From positions 1 through 64,000 of the forward strand of contig CAJNAR010000145.1 of NCBI GenBank assembly GCA_905220665.1: a stretch of DNA of 64,000 bases, in the 5' to 3' direction. The position numbers were made by a program, and so were the translations under genes. A model generated the notes under the pieces. That model was not told where the DNA came from. It saw only the letters and a program-made list of their open reading frames with translations, and did no database searches. This document shows positions 1-11,100 of this stretch, piece after piece. Each line of letters opens with the position of its first letter. The first letter of the stretch is position 1. Source of the stretch: Albugo candida. Lineage: Eukaryota > Oomycota > Peronosporomycetes > Albuginales > Albuginaceae.

Positions 1-708
1 AAACCCTAAACCCTAAACCCTAAACCCTAAACCTAAACCTAAACCTAAACCTAAACCTAAACCCTAAACCTAAACCCTAAACCCTAAACCTAAACCCTAA
101 ACCCTAAACCCTAAACCCTAAACCCTAAACCCTAAACCCTAAACCCTAAACCCTAAACCCTAAAACCCTAAACCCTAAACCCTAAACCTAAACCTAAACA
201 CTAAACACTAAACACTAAACACTAAACACTAAACACTAAACACTAAACACTAAACACTAAACACTAAACACTAAACCCTAAACACTAAACACTAAACCTA
301 AACACTAAACACTAAACACTAAACCTAAACACTAAACACTAAACACTAAACCCTAAACACTAAACACTAAACCTAAACACTAAACCTAAACCCTAAACCT
401 AAACCCTAAACCTAAACCCTAAACCCTAAACCCTAAACCCTAAACCCTAAACCCTAAACACTAAACACTAAACACTAAACACTAAACACTAAACACTAAA
501 CCCTAAACACTAAACCCTAAAACACTAAACCCTAAAACACTAAACCCTAAACACTAAACCCTAAACACTAAACACTAAACACTAAACACTAAACACTACA
601 CACTAAACACTACACACTAAACACTACACACTAAACACTACACACTAAACACTACACACTAAACACTACACACTAAACACTACACACTAAACACTAAAAC
701 CCTAAACT
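1..708. repeat. Telomere, C-rich strand, with variant repeat blocks
   Basis: Tandem CCCTAAA units start at base 1, so the C-rich strand reads 5' to 3' inward, as expected for a left chromosome end. The array is layered. Canonical CCCTAAA and 6-mer CCTAAA units fill about 1-195, CACTAAA units dominate about 196-350, and mixed CCCTAAA/CCTAAA/CACTAAA units run to about 590. A 14-mer of CACTACA plus CACTAAA then repeats seven times (about 593-698), and the array ends in a short CCCTAAA-like tail. Decay from canonical to variant units moving inward is typical of native telomeres. The TTTAGGG type is shared by plants and oomycetes. Confidence 0.97.
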
Positions 709-1449
709 TTAAAGGATGACACATATGAAATCATCAAAAAAATGACGCACGAAGATTCGAGAAACTCGTGACATTTCATATTACATGAATTCATCTGCTG
801 TAACATCCTCACAAACTGGTACGTCTCCTGCTGTAGGTTTAGAAGGTAAAAATGCACTGACATACTATCCTAAATTATTTACGTACACAAATATAGAAAA
901 GCAAGAACAATAATTAAAAAAGAGAAGCGCTTGAAGGGTTGGTTTAAAAAATTTAAGGGATAAAAATGATTTGATACTGTGTATTATATCGTTATATATA
1001 ACAAATAATACAAATTTAAAGACAGAATTTGAATAGGAAGCGCTTCCCTTGGTCGCATGGACATCTTGCGCACGCTAGTGCTGCGTGCTAGTGTACATCA
1101 GTGCGAAGATAAGGACCTAATGAAAAAAAAAGTCGTAAGGTAAAACAAATTCGATCAACGTGAAACTTACCGATACAGGCTGTGACTCATAGCGCCCATT
1201 CATAGCAGGCTGATGCATGCTGCACCGGAGGGTTTTGGATGAGCTCCTGCATCTCTTTCCTCCATCCCAGGTGCCACATGACCTGCACTGCAGCTCACAA
1301 TATTGCCGTACAGGTAACATATAGAAGCTAGAACTCAAAGCAACATATACGAAATCATTGTACCTTTCGTGAGAATATATACCTTGGCGTCGGACCTGAC
1401 GGGAAGCATCCGAGAGCCCCGAATGAGTGCGTGAGTCTATTATCTATTA
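709..1449. other. Telomere-proximal spacer, no gene recognised
   Basis: This AT-rich sequence follows the telomere. The only ORF of note is 73 codons on the minus strand (1338-1117), cysteine-rich but without a recognisable family. Nothing here could be assigned. Confidence 0.5.
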
Positions 1450-1878
1450 TTGGATGAAGAGCCTGTTTCCCTTAAACCACTTCGGTCGCGCAGTGCCTTC
1501 AAAGAGTGCAACTACAGCATGTATCATGATGGAAGCGAATCAAAGCCTGAAGAAACAGTGAATTCAGACAGGCATACGTTCGAGTCATTGGAGATTGGAC
1601 AGAACGAATTTGCAGAAAGTGTCAAGGAGAAAGAACACGAAGAATATGCATCCAGTAAAAACTCTACTGCGAGCGAACTGCTCTGGCTCAGTGTATCGAT
1701 GGAAAATTGCATCTACAGCCCGGATTACGATTACGACGAAGCGGAGGCGAGAGATAAAGCGGATTCAAAGCACCATACGTTCGACGTTTCGGAATGCGTG
1801 GCGAAGGATTTTACAACCAATATAAAGTACATGGGGTTTTCTTCATGCAGTAATAATAATGGGCATAGTGAGTTATGA
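1450..1878 (+). pseudogene. Unidentified acidic ORF, possible CCG-family fragment
   Basis: The reading frame is open for 142 codons after a TGA, but it starts at TTG. The first ATG (MYHDG) lies about 24 codons in, so it could be an exon or a gene fragment. The protein is acidic, rich in Glu, Ser and Asp, and has no signal peptide. A short stretch near 1677-1712 (ELLWLSVSMENC, followed by an acidic run) resembles one in candidate pseudogene F (MLLWLSNQTRC, also followed by an acidic run). That is the only hint of a link to the CCG family. It ends about 80 bp before the left inverted repeat of a DDE transposon, which may have cut it off from the rest of its gene. No function is proposed. Confidence 0.3.
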
Positions 1879-1956
1879 CCCTGCTTTTTATTACAGTAAT
1901 ATTACTGATTATTTCTAGTTCTCTACTATTGTGCAAGAAAATTATAACCGACAGCC

Positions 1957-2000
1957 CCCCCCCCTATTTATGCGGCCAAATTTCAAAATTTTTAATTTCT
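1957..2000 (+). repeat. Left terminal inverted repeat of transposon copy 1
   Basis: The core is GCGGCCAAATTTC plus an AT run. Its reverse complement is found at 3784-3825, and the minus-strand equivalent at 57600-57645 matches it closely for about 90 bp inward, including GCAGCC-ATACTTCTAACGT and the subterminal GCCAATCA. Confidence 0.65.
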
Positions 2001-2147
2001 AGCAGCCTATACTTCTAACGTGCAAATAACCGTTTTTTAGCCAATCAAGAGTAGTGTATGTAGGTAGGTTAATCAGTCGCCATATCACTTCAGAGGTTGA
2101 TAACGCCCTCCGTATTTTTTTTTGCACTTAAGCTTCCCAAAGTAACC

Positions 2148-2630
2148 ATGCCACGTCTAAAAAAACAAAGGAACCACTTGTACATGGCATCCATACATGC
2201 TGCGAAGAACAACAAACAGAAAATTGAAGTACATGACGTGCATGAATTTGAAAGTAGCAGCGCCTGCAGTAAAAATGAATCCCAGATGGAGAGCAAAAAT
2301 GAAGTGGAAGATGATGACATAATTGTTCGGAATATTGAGAGAGCTTTCGTTCTAGTGCTAACTAAGGAGAGCAACCGATCAGTGCGGTATCTCGGAAATT
2401 CGTCACGCACACAAAACCGCAAGAAGGCGGTGCTGAAGGATGCTATGAGAGGCACCAAGCCGTTGACTGAATACTGGACACTGACACCAATGTTTACAGA
2501 AGCTGGTGCTGAAGTGGATGTGGATAACGAAAATGATGCAGACTTGGATGATGGATTTGATGAAGACGAGGGTACTGAGTGGACCAAAGCTGATATAAGT
2601 TTGGCAGTTGAGAATCTAAAAATAAATTAA
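2148..2630 (+). CDS. N-terminal part of DDE transposon protein
   Basis: The ATG at 2148 opens a 160-residue frame. The frame is open further upstream only from a TTG. It begins with a basic stretch (MPRLKKQRNHLY), has an acidic middle and end (runs of Glu and Asp), and contains a basic RTQNRKK...GTKPLTEYW segment. That segment is typical of the N-terminal region that precedes this oomycete/fungal DDE transposase. It is followed, after frame changes, by the catalytic region from about 2770. The matching segment of copy 2 lies on the minus strand at about 57480-56880 and is more decayed. It probably binds the ends of the element, but no DNA-binding fold can be named from sequence alone. It is likely inactive because the downstream frame is broken. 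Confidence 0.5.
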   Translation: MPRLKKQRNHLYMASIHAAKNNKQKIEVHDVHEFESSSACSKNESQMESKNEVEDDDIIVRNIERAFVLVLTKESNRSVRYLGNSSRTQNRKKAVLKDAMRGTKPLTEYWTLTPMFTEAGAEVDVDNENDADLDDGFDEDEGTEWTKADISLAVENLKIN

Positions 2631-2769
2631 TCGAAAGCCAAACGGGAAGAATAATGCAGCACATGCGCTTGAAGCAGCGCTACTCGGCTACTTTCGACTA
2701 CTCCAAATAGGAAAAACGAAGAAAGCCGCAAGTTAAAGACGGGTCTCTGCCTTAGTCGAAGCAAGGGAA

Positions 2770-3640
2770 ATACGCCAAGCCATCAAGTTTTCTTCAGGAT
2801 GAGGACTGTATCATTATCCTGCAACAATACCTCCGTGCAAATAAGTTCAATGTCGAAATTGCAACCTTGACAAAACACACCAATAAAGAAATCCTCCTCG
2901 AATTAGGCTACAACCAGGTGCTTGATCGAGCAATCCCCATCTTTGAGGCACAATTTCCATGCATGCAGGCCCTCTTTGCCTTTGGCAATGCCACCAGTCA
3001 TGCTGCCTTTGCTGACGATGAGCTCTGTGCAAACCGCATGAACCTGGCCCCTGGTGGCAAACAACATCTGATGCGACAAACGACTTGGGGAAATGGAATT
3101 TACCAGGAATTGGTTTTTCCAGAAGATCATGCAATTGAAAAACTTCGTTGCAAGGCAAAGGGTTTAAAGTTATCCTTGAAGAACGAGGACTTTGGCGTGC
3201 AGGCCTTACACTTGACTGTCGCGTGAAATGTCGTACAACCGAATTGGACTGCTGTGCCACAAAAATCATGGCAAACTAACCGGACTTTCTTCGCCAGAAA
3301 TGCATGTTAGATGAGCTTATTGTTGCTGCCGGCCACATGATAATATTTTATCCAAGATCTCAATGTGAACTCAACTTCATTGAGAACTTTTGGGGCTCTG
3401 CCAAGCGGTGCGCACGGAAACACTGCAATTATTCATGGACTGGACTAAAGGACGTGGTGCCAAAAGCATTGGATTCGGTCAGTTTGACCGAGATAAGGAA
3501 CTACTATCAAAAATCTCAGCGGTACATGGATGTTTACCGCAAAGGTTAAGTGGTAAAGCTGCGGAATATGCAGTCAAAAAGTACTGTTCTCACCGACGCG
3601 TACCAAATTCAATCCTGATGGACATGAACTGCCTCACGGC
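2770..3640 (+). pseudogene. DDE transposase catalytic region, frameshifted
   Basis: Three frames each hold recognisable pieces. At 2867-3226 are IPIFEAQFP and FAFGNATSHAAFADDELCAN, the strand with the middle catalytic Asp-type residue (Gly is found where the family usually has Asp), then MNLAPGGKQ. At 3304-3549 are GHMIIFYP, ELNFIENFWG (the final Glu region) and RYMDVYRKG. After a frameshift near 3547, the C-terminal AAEYAVKKYCSHRRVP follows. The same blocks occur in order in the copies at 27770-28140 and 55350-57400. The family is the DDE endonuclease type abundant in oomycetes and fungi. This copy cannot encode a complete enzyme. Confidence 0.75.
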
Positions 3641-3783
3641 TCAATACTACGTAAATAAGACCATACTTTCGGAGATTGTTTCATCATTGATAACTTGTCA
3701 TACATACTTAATAAGAGCGTTCGGGCCCAATAATATAAGTAATACAGGTTATTGATTTTCGGGCGGCCAAATATCGCTTGTCC

Positions 3784-3825
3784 CATTAAAAATTGCCGAA
3801 ATTGGCCGAGTTTCAAGGCCTTACT
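3784..3825 (-). repeat. Right terminal inverted repeat of transposon copy 1
   Basis: It reads ATTAAAAATT then GAAATTGGCCGAG on the plus strand, the reverse complement of the left end with several mismatches and small gaps. Confidence 0.55.
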
Positions 3826-4579
3826 AGCCCAACAAAAATAAAGTTACGAAGAATTGGCTTCCAATATCATACAGCGTAGTGTCTGTTCTTTAGTACAATG
3901 GAATTCTTTTTTCTACATTAAATCTTTTCTTTGAAGAGAAAGAATTCTTGTCTACCGATTAAACGTGCTGGTTATAAGTGTCTTGCGCTATACTACTAGC
4001 CATCGTACCTCACCGAGACCAAAACTGATTAGCATTAGAATTAGGAACGATTATACCACTCCATCAATAAGTGTCGGCGAGGTAAAATTGTACTCCAGTA
4101 ATAGAATGAAGTTAGTCCAATAAGGCAACATGATCAAGTTTGCCAAGAAAAATGATGTGTTTTCTATTAGGTGAACCTGCTTCGACTTAATTCAAACACT
4201 GCAACAAGTTTTGATGAAAGTGAGGGTTATGTGTAGGGAACGATACCATGAGCCTAAACGGGATGTTGAGTCAGACCGACAGTGTTTCACAGGGAGCAAA
4301 AGTATTCGGAGACTGTATGCGATGCAAGAAAAAACATTATTACAAGCAGAAAAAAGTGTCCTAGTTATTTTCCATCTCAAATCTCAACACTTTAACCGTC
4401 ACTATGCCTCCTTGCCGTACTGAGTAGGACCTCACAGCCCACTTATTTTTCTTCTCTTATCCCGAGCAGACATTTCTTTGTCAATCCGCGTCTGTGATCC
4501 TTCGGATCTTCCAGCAGGTGAGGAATGCATTTGAAGAAAGGATACACACTTAGTGTAGTCCATATATGCGATTTCATCT
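3826..4579. other. Spacer, nothing recognised
   Basis: This is AT-rich spacer between the transposon and pseudogene A. It has only short overlapping ORFs (up to 70 codons) on both strands, and none resembles a known family. Confidence 0.4.
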
Positions 4580-4583
4580 TTAG

Positions 4584-6442
4584 TCATGTATGTTTTTGAC
4601 TTCGATTCCCGAACCATTCTTCTGCCTCGGTGTCTCCGCAAAAAATGTCTGCCAAATCGTCAACTGATACAGGTTGTAATAGCTGGAAATCATCAAATTG
4701 AAACTCCGGCCTCGGCTCGAGCTGCGCGGAATCGGAACGCTCTTTGTCGCATTCAACAAACCCTTCAACTTCCCTTTTTCTCTTGTTATCCATATATGTG
4801 CCTGCTCAACAGAGACCAATAGTACTTCTTCATGAACGACAAGGCATGTAACGCATGGGAAAAAATTGAGCTGCATGCCTTTGCCTATATCAAAATGGAT
4901 CTCTGTCGTGAGTGCTCCAAAATCTGGCAGGGGTATTTCCTTCGAATCACTCGTCGAAGACGGTGAACGCTGCTGCGCTAACGTTGACATGTATTCTAAA
5001 TCGATTTCTGGATCCGGTTTCATGTTGAGATCAAAGCTGAAAGCTTGCTTCAGACCTGTTCGTGCTTCTGAGGGCATCATCCTTCTTTCTTCGTAAGTAC
5101 ATATCTCTACCGGTACGTTGCGCATAGTGAAGCAGCTGAATTGAGGACCAAAGCATTCGGCAACACTCATTTGCCTACTGCATGATGACTTTGTTGTCCG
5201 AGAAAGTTTCGTGGGCAGCTGTTTAATTCCCTTTACATTGCGAAGGTATTGAAACCATTCGGTTGGCATTGCAGAAAAGACCCAAATGCATATATTTGGC
5301 TGCTGAATTGATGAAGATGTAGCTTTCTCTATTTGATATTCCACGCGCTTGGTGAGTGGTGAATGCTGGGTGGAAGAAAGAAAGTGTTCCTTTAAAAGTG
5401 CGGAACATGTACTTTTTGTTTCAGAGGGTTGCATTTTTCCACATGTTTTTTTGCATTTGTGAAATGTGTCCTCACCAGACCCCACATTCTAGAATCTGTT
5501 ATATAAGTGCGGCATTTCATATTCATCTCTAGCACTCGAGTCGTTGAATTTCAGACGTTCGAAATCTCTTCCCATGAACACAATTGCTGTTTTCTCTTGA
5601 GATGACACACACGATAAGCAAAGTTTCGAGGAATCACCTAATCTTTGAGTACGGAAGCAAGAGGTAGACATTTCTAGACTCTTCTCAGTTTGTTGCACTT
5701 GTTCTAATAAAGTCGTTCCATCTGCATGGGAATTATGATGGCCGAATCGCAAGCTGTATTCTACGGTAGCTGGATATGATGGGAACGAAGTGGATGAAAC
5801 TGGAGTCTGGTCTAGGTCCAAAATCGTTTTGACAAATGAGTCACACGAGTCCTTCGATAGTGCAAAATTTGAACCGGTACAAGCCTTTCCTACCCGATAA
5901 ACGGTGGTGATTTGTTGTAGTCTTGGACGTACGCAGAAGGTACAAATGAAAGGTTTTAGGTAAGGATACATCGCACGATAGAAAATCCCACATTACTTCT
6001 GATCCGCTGATCTCATTCAGAGAACTCATACGCAACAGTGAGTGAGATGCTGCGTATTTTATCAAGCATAGATAATGTTCAATGTCCTTAACCGGATGGT
6101 TCTCTTCTGCTTCCCTTTTTTCTTCATCGGAAGGTATATAATCTTCAATTTCCACGGTTCCGCACTTAGCCACTCCAAAGCAAAGACTTCCACGTTGTAG
6201 TAGAAGGAGCTTGGTCCTTTTATAAGATATGTGATGGTTATTGTTACTTCTGAAATCGACTTTTTCATCAAGATCAAACGCTTCGCACCGGCGTATTTTA
6301 ATAGACAGGTGTGACATGTTTGCAGACTTGTGCGTTTAGGACTGAATTTGGACTGTAACTTTCTGAAGCCGCACTCCGCGATGTGAGTTACCGTTGTAGC
6401 GACTATAATCAGACAGAGTAAGCCACGCGTACTTCTCACCAT
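4584..6442 (-). pseudogene. CCG-type secreted protein, pseudogene A
   Basis: The ATG at 6442 opens a clear signal peptide (about 25 residues, hydrophobic core GLLCLIIVATTV). It is followed by an exact CX2CX5G motif, CHTCLLKYAG, near 6340-6310. The frame then changes near 6195 (into ..SLCFGVAKC), returns near 5990-5900, meets an in-frame TAG at 5489-5491, and changes again near 4770. Later modules can be followed across these breaks: ICTFC, LCLSC ... HKCKKTC, CFTMRNVPVEIC (aligned with CSRIQKVPQLVC of intact gene C), and CVTCLVVHEEV followed by HIWITR (the YIWMR block of C). At least four disruptions make it a pseudogene unless several introns exist. Its upstream region shares a 10-bp box with gene C. 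It is the most diverged of the five clear members. By analogy with Albugo CCG proteins, the ancestor was a candidate secreted effector. Confidence 0.8.
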
Positions 6443-6504
6443 TTAAATCTGATTGTAAACAATGTACGATAAGTATAGAGTAAGTGTTGCCATTGCTCAA
6501 TATA

Positions 6505-6514
6505 AACCAATCAG
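6505..6514 (-). promoter_or_regulatory. CTGATTGGTT box upstream of pseudogene A
   Basis: The minus strand reads CTGATTGGTT, ending 62 bp before the ATG of pseudogene A. The identical box lies 66 bp before the preferred ATG of intact gene C. The core is an inverted CCAAT box. It is conserved while the coding regions have diverged, so it is probably part of the family promoter. A regulatory role is inferred. Confidence 0.4.
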
Positions 6515-7899
6515 CGCTATCGAGCCGTGTTCATCGTGTGATTTGATATCCCTCAACACTTTATTGGAAAAGCTGATGTATGTCTCGATCCCTTGCTGCA
6601 TCTACGGTGAGAAGAAGATGTCTACAGCTCCGTTGGGGGAGATTGTCGTTAACAATTCTACCACAACCTCACGAACTCACGTGTTGCATCATCGAGACTC
6701 CTACCGGCTGATATCTGTTCCAACCTAGAATCAAAAATTGCGAGCAATTCAGGAAGCAAAACCAATTTCGCAACAAAATGTGGTGGCTTTCCAGGGACAA
6801 TTTTGCTATTGCTCTAAAGCAGATAAGTGAATATTTTGCTGACGATGCGATGGAATACTAATAAATCGATCCATATACAAAAGAATTCTCAAGTTTTCGA
6901 CTATTTTGTTATAAACGGATCGCATATGGAAAGGCATACCAGTAAGAGGATATAATGTATTCTAGTAAGAATTGATTCGGCATACAACAGAAAGTGAATC
7001 ATTGAATGCTTCTAATACCGCTTCCTTCATTCTCAAGCATGTCTTGAGTAGTTTTCAAATGGAATTGACGGCGTTGGAATCTACTCTGATTCTCCTTTGA
7101 GATTTTAGTGCAATCGGTATGCGCATATTTGATGTCTTTGGCTTTTAAATGTATATTTGAAGTAAGATGAACACTCTAGAGTCGTATCATGTATATTATA
7201 GAGCGAAGAAAAGTTGTAAATCTTTCATAAACGCGCAGAATAACTACAAGTAATGCACACATGGAGACACAAAGAAAATCCTGAGGCAAAATACTTTGAT
7301 CATGGTGAAAGTAGCGTCAACCAAACTCCTTGAAAATCAACAGTCTCAATTTATAAAAGCTGATCAAGCTATAAGAAGAAACCGAAGTGGTAAATGCTGA
7401 CGAGTTCTAAAATCTTATAATTCCAGCGGAAAGTCAGCTCCTAGAGAAAGATGAGTTACATCGGGTATGGCTACGGCGTAGTGGGTGATCTTAATGTCAT
7501 CTGCATCAAAACATTCTCGTCATAAGCAGCGCTTTAACACATTTTCAGTCCCATCCAATGAACTCAGTGAAGTCGTAGTATTTCATGTTTACGGTGGTCG
7601 AGTTGATCATGACAGCGATCTATAAAAGCCGACTACACAATCCCGAACAAGAAAACCTGTCCGTCTTAGCTCTAAAACATACTAACGAACACCTGAAAGC
7701 TTGTAGAACTTTCGTTTGTTAGTAAGTGGTATCGCCTACACACGATGAATTCCGATAAAGCGAAGTGAATTTGGCTGGATGCCGTTATAAAGTTCCACTA
7801 TGTTGCACAAACATGCGACCACAAAAAATTTAGGTGTGTATAACTCGGTCGCCAAACTGCAAGAACTTTGTATTACTTGAATCAATTCTTTGACAGTTT
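6515..7899. other. Spacer, nothing recognised
   Basis: This AT-rich sequence has a single 88-codon ORF (6462-6728, plus) that overlaps the promoter of pseudogene A and has no recognisable relative. No RNA gene or transposon was seen. Confidence 0.4.
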
Positions 7900-10800
7900 G
7901 GTGCAAGACAATCTGCAGTGTTTCAGTAAAGTCAATAATAGGCAGTACGCATCCGCCTCGTGCACTTAGCTCACTACCGTAAAGTAGTTGAGAGGAAAGC
8001 GTTACCCAGGCAATACAAAGATTTGTGAATTGATCTTATCGGTGAAGCAACTTTCACTTGTAATAAGCCCTCTGTTGAAATGCCATTGCAGCTGTTTGTA
8101 AACATTTCGGAGCACAATCCCAAGAAATGATGGTTATCAGTCGAGCAAGCGCATTATGACGCTTCACGACATATCTTGTACTTTTCAAACTTCTCTGATT
8201 CTCGTATATATTCCAATGCGTGCTTGCTAGATGCCTTGCAGTGTTGCATTGCAGATGTGTTTTGTCTGTGGCAATAGTCAAATAGTGTATGGCAACACTC
8301 GCACCCGACAAGTTCTACACGCTACAACTTGTTGTAATGGAATGTAAGCAAGATGTATGGATAGAATATGTTGTTTCTATTACAAAAAGGTTTATTATCT
8401 TGAACACAGAGTGGAAACGACAACACTTTTTAAGTTTGATGGATGATATGTCAAAATCAACATCGTCAGGCAAGTTATTCTCCTACATGCGCTCGAAAAA
8501 ACTGCAAAATAAAACTGCCGTCTTCAAGCAACGACAGTGCAACTAAAAAAGAATGAGTCGTCTCAGGTTCCCCAATGCCGCTCCATTAAATGATGCGCAA
8601 TGTTAAAGATGTGGGTNGTGTGCTGTTTCATCCGGAACCGCAACTAACGTAAGGTATAGTAAAATGACAAAAGAAGAAGTTGAAAAAGATCGTACCATGG
8701 ATCTGGCAGTCCATCGGACATGATATCGTCCCGTCCTTATCCAGTCTTCAAGAATATTAAAACTTACCGCCTGTACTTCGGCATCGCTGTTGCTGTTGAC
8801 AGGTTCGAAAATCTTTGGATCTTAACAAATGATATAGCCAAAATGGGGACCATATGGGAACTTCATAACACACATCATTTTGGACGTATTTGAGCCGAAG
8901 ATCCTTCAGCACCAAATCAAAGCTATATACAACGTAAGCAACCCGGTCCTTCTAAGATTCTGTGTCAGTGCCAGAATTTGAAATCAATGATGTTTCCAAT
9001 TGTTTGGTAATACACAGGTGAACGATCGAATAGTATCAGTCATCAAAAAGTAGTCTCCACAGCGAATTGAACAAGATCTATTCTGAAGTCCCTTCAACCA
9101 TTGTCACATCGAGCTTTTCCTCTTTCGCACACTGCGCGATTAATATATCCGCGTTGCAAAAGACAACACGATCAGTGGCAATGCATCACACACTGTAGCG
9201 GAGAAACATCCGTACTACAAACATTCACGACGCAAAAGTCCAGAACAACCGTTTTGTATCATTTTCATTCAGCATAAGCATCAAGTTTCGACAGCATTTT
9301 ATTTGGCTTTCTTTTTTTAGCAGGGATAGCCTTAACGCAAGTAGGCAGTTTCAAGCCTGGAATAGTTGATCTTGGCAGAGCTCAATGATGCTCACTCATC
9401 CGTTTTGTCTTGGCCACCTTCCTTGCATCAAGTCGTGTCATCGCCGACTAAATTTTCCGTCACCAGCAAAGCAGAAGTAACCAAACAAGCATTTGGGTGC
9501 CACCAGATGATAAGTCGATTAACAGCATGTTTCGATATATCCTAAAACGGTATATTGAATACAGATTTAGGAAGAATGGGCACGAATATTACTTGCCCTT
9601 GGAGAAGCAAGCTGGTCTTGCAAGTTCTTCATGTTGCGGACACAGTGATATTCCGTTGCACGAGACATTTGGATCTTATATTTGACACATTGATTGGAGA
9701 TGGAAAATAAAAAATAGCAGAAGATGTGTCTAGATGGTGAAACAGATTTACAAGTCACACTGACTGCGGTATTGTGGGTTCTGGACTGGCATCTCTATCA
9801 ACGACCAAGTAGTACCTCGCACAGAAAAGTGGCCTGACAGAAAACTATATTTTTGCAGTATTTGACTATGGCGACCGTTGTCAAAAGTACAGAGGACACG
9901 TACAGAGGACACGCCGAAAACATCAATAAGCATGAGTATAACCCGTTTATGTAATGTGAACGTTGAAGGACATCTTCCAATGTGGAAAGTGTGACATTTG
10001 GACGGAAATTTCTTTTGCTAAACAAAAAAGAGACGCGAGCAGTGTAGTCTATTACGATATGGCATGCTTCGCATCTCAGAAAACCGATTGCTCATGTCGT
10101 GTGGGATGGAACCTCATCATGGATTGGTGATATCCAATGCAGTCCTTCAAATCATGCGGTCGAACAGGAGCGTCCAAATGAAAAGCACCAATAAATTTCA
10201 AATCTGAGTGTGAGGGCTCCGACTGGAGCTTAAATATAAGATACAAATGATCACCTAATTGAAGGATCCCTGGATGAAAGAAAAGAAGTGACTGTTGCAA
10301 CTTGTTCGAATGAATCGAAAACCCGAGGGCGCACCCGATAAATCTTCAGCACTACCAAACGTGTGCGCAATGAAATCACAGGTACCAAAGTTTATCTTTT
10401 TGAAGTAGCAATTGATCAAAGAATATCGACATTCGTATTATTCCGTCCGTATTTCTGTGACGCACATCAAAAGTTTTTCGTGTCTCTTGCGTATCATACT
10501 ATCACCCCTTTTAGGAAAACTTGGAAAAGCACATCCAAGGTCCAATATTTACCTGGATTGGTCTTTGAAAGAAAACGCAACAAAGCCATATCGCTGACAT
10601 AGCCAAAGCACTCATATGAAGGAACGTTTCACCCCGGTCTTCGAGTACCTCTAAGGCCACAAGACCTTAATCAATTCATATTAGCAGGAAAATAACGATT
10701 CTCACTTTTCCGGGAGAGAAAGGTGCTCGTATCTATTGTGGTATGCCAAGGTTGCAAAAATCAGCTCCCCATACGACATAAGTTTAGCTCGATACTCGTC

Positions 10801-11100
10801 ATCGGAGGATTTCGAATGGAGCAATAGCCAGAAACCATATCTTTTGACGCCGTTATTGTACTGTAATCCAAAGATACGATAGTACGGTACAAATCCCCCT
10901 CCAACGTCGATACTTACACGCATAGCATTGGACACAAAATGAATGGCTCTCAGGGAGGTATTTAAAAATCTGTTTGGTAGCTGTGAATAATCTATCATAT
11001 GATTGACGTATAATAATGCGGGTGAATTCCCACGAAACCGTATTCGCTGAACAATAATGTTGCCTCCACTCTAGATCTCCATGCCATGACTATATAAAAA
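7900..11100 (-). mobile_element. Very decayed Ty1/copia element (integrase to RNase H order)
   Basis: Scattered minus-strand fragments fall in the order expected for a copia polyprotein. An integrase core-like stretch sits at 10998-10702 (VSIDVGGGF ... YNNGVKRYGFWLLLHSKS). The post-integrase block is at 10300-10076 (SHSDLKFIGAFHLDAP ... KDCIGYHQ, resembling the usual LKVFG ... CIFLGY region). A short reverse-transcriptase entry stretch is near 9830-9760 (TTWSLIEMP). An RT/RNase H junction-like stretch is at 8311-8054 (HYLTIAT ... ARHLASTHWN). Each piece alone is weak, but the collinear order and roughly right spacing support the call. No LTRs were identified. It is far beyond function and is full of stops. 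Confidence 0.45.

Larger units (their letters stand above)
1957..3825 (+). mobile_element. DDE-transposase DNA transposon, copy 1 (decayed)
   Basis: The left end (about 1957-2000) and the right end (about 3784-3825) are imperfect inverted repeats built around CGGCCAAATTT and an AT-rich run (TTTTTAAT). The same ends recur at copy 2 (55107-57645), which confirms the element. It holds an N-terminal ORF (2148-2630) and a broken DDE catalytic region (about 2770-3640). A run of Cs lies just at or inside the left end. Boundaries were fixed by eye to about 10 bp, and no target duplication was resolved. Confidence 0.7.

Noticed and set aside
1117..1338. Cysteine-rich 73-codon minus-strand ORF as a CCG-type protein
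   Set aside because: It has no CX2CX5G spacing, no signal peptide, and no match to the modules of the family.
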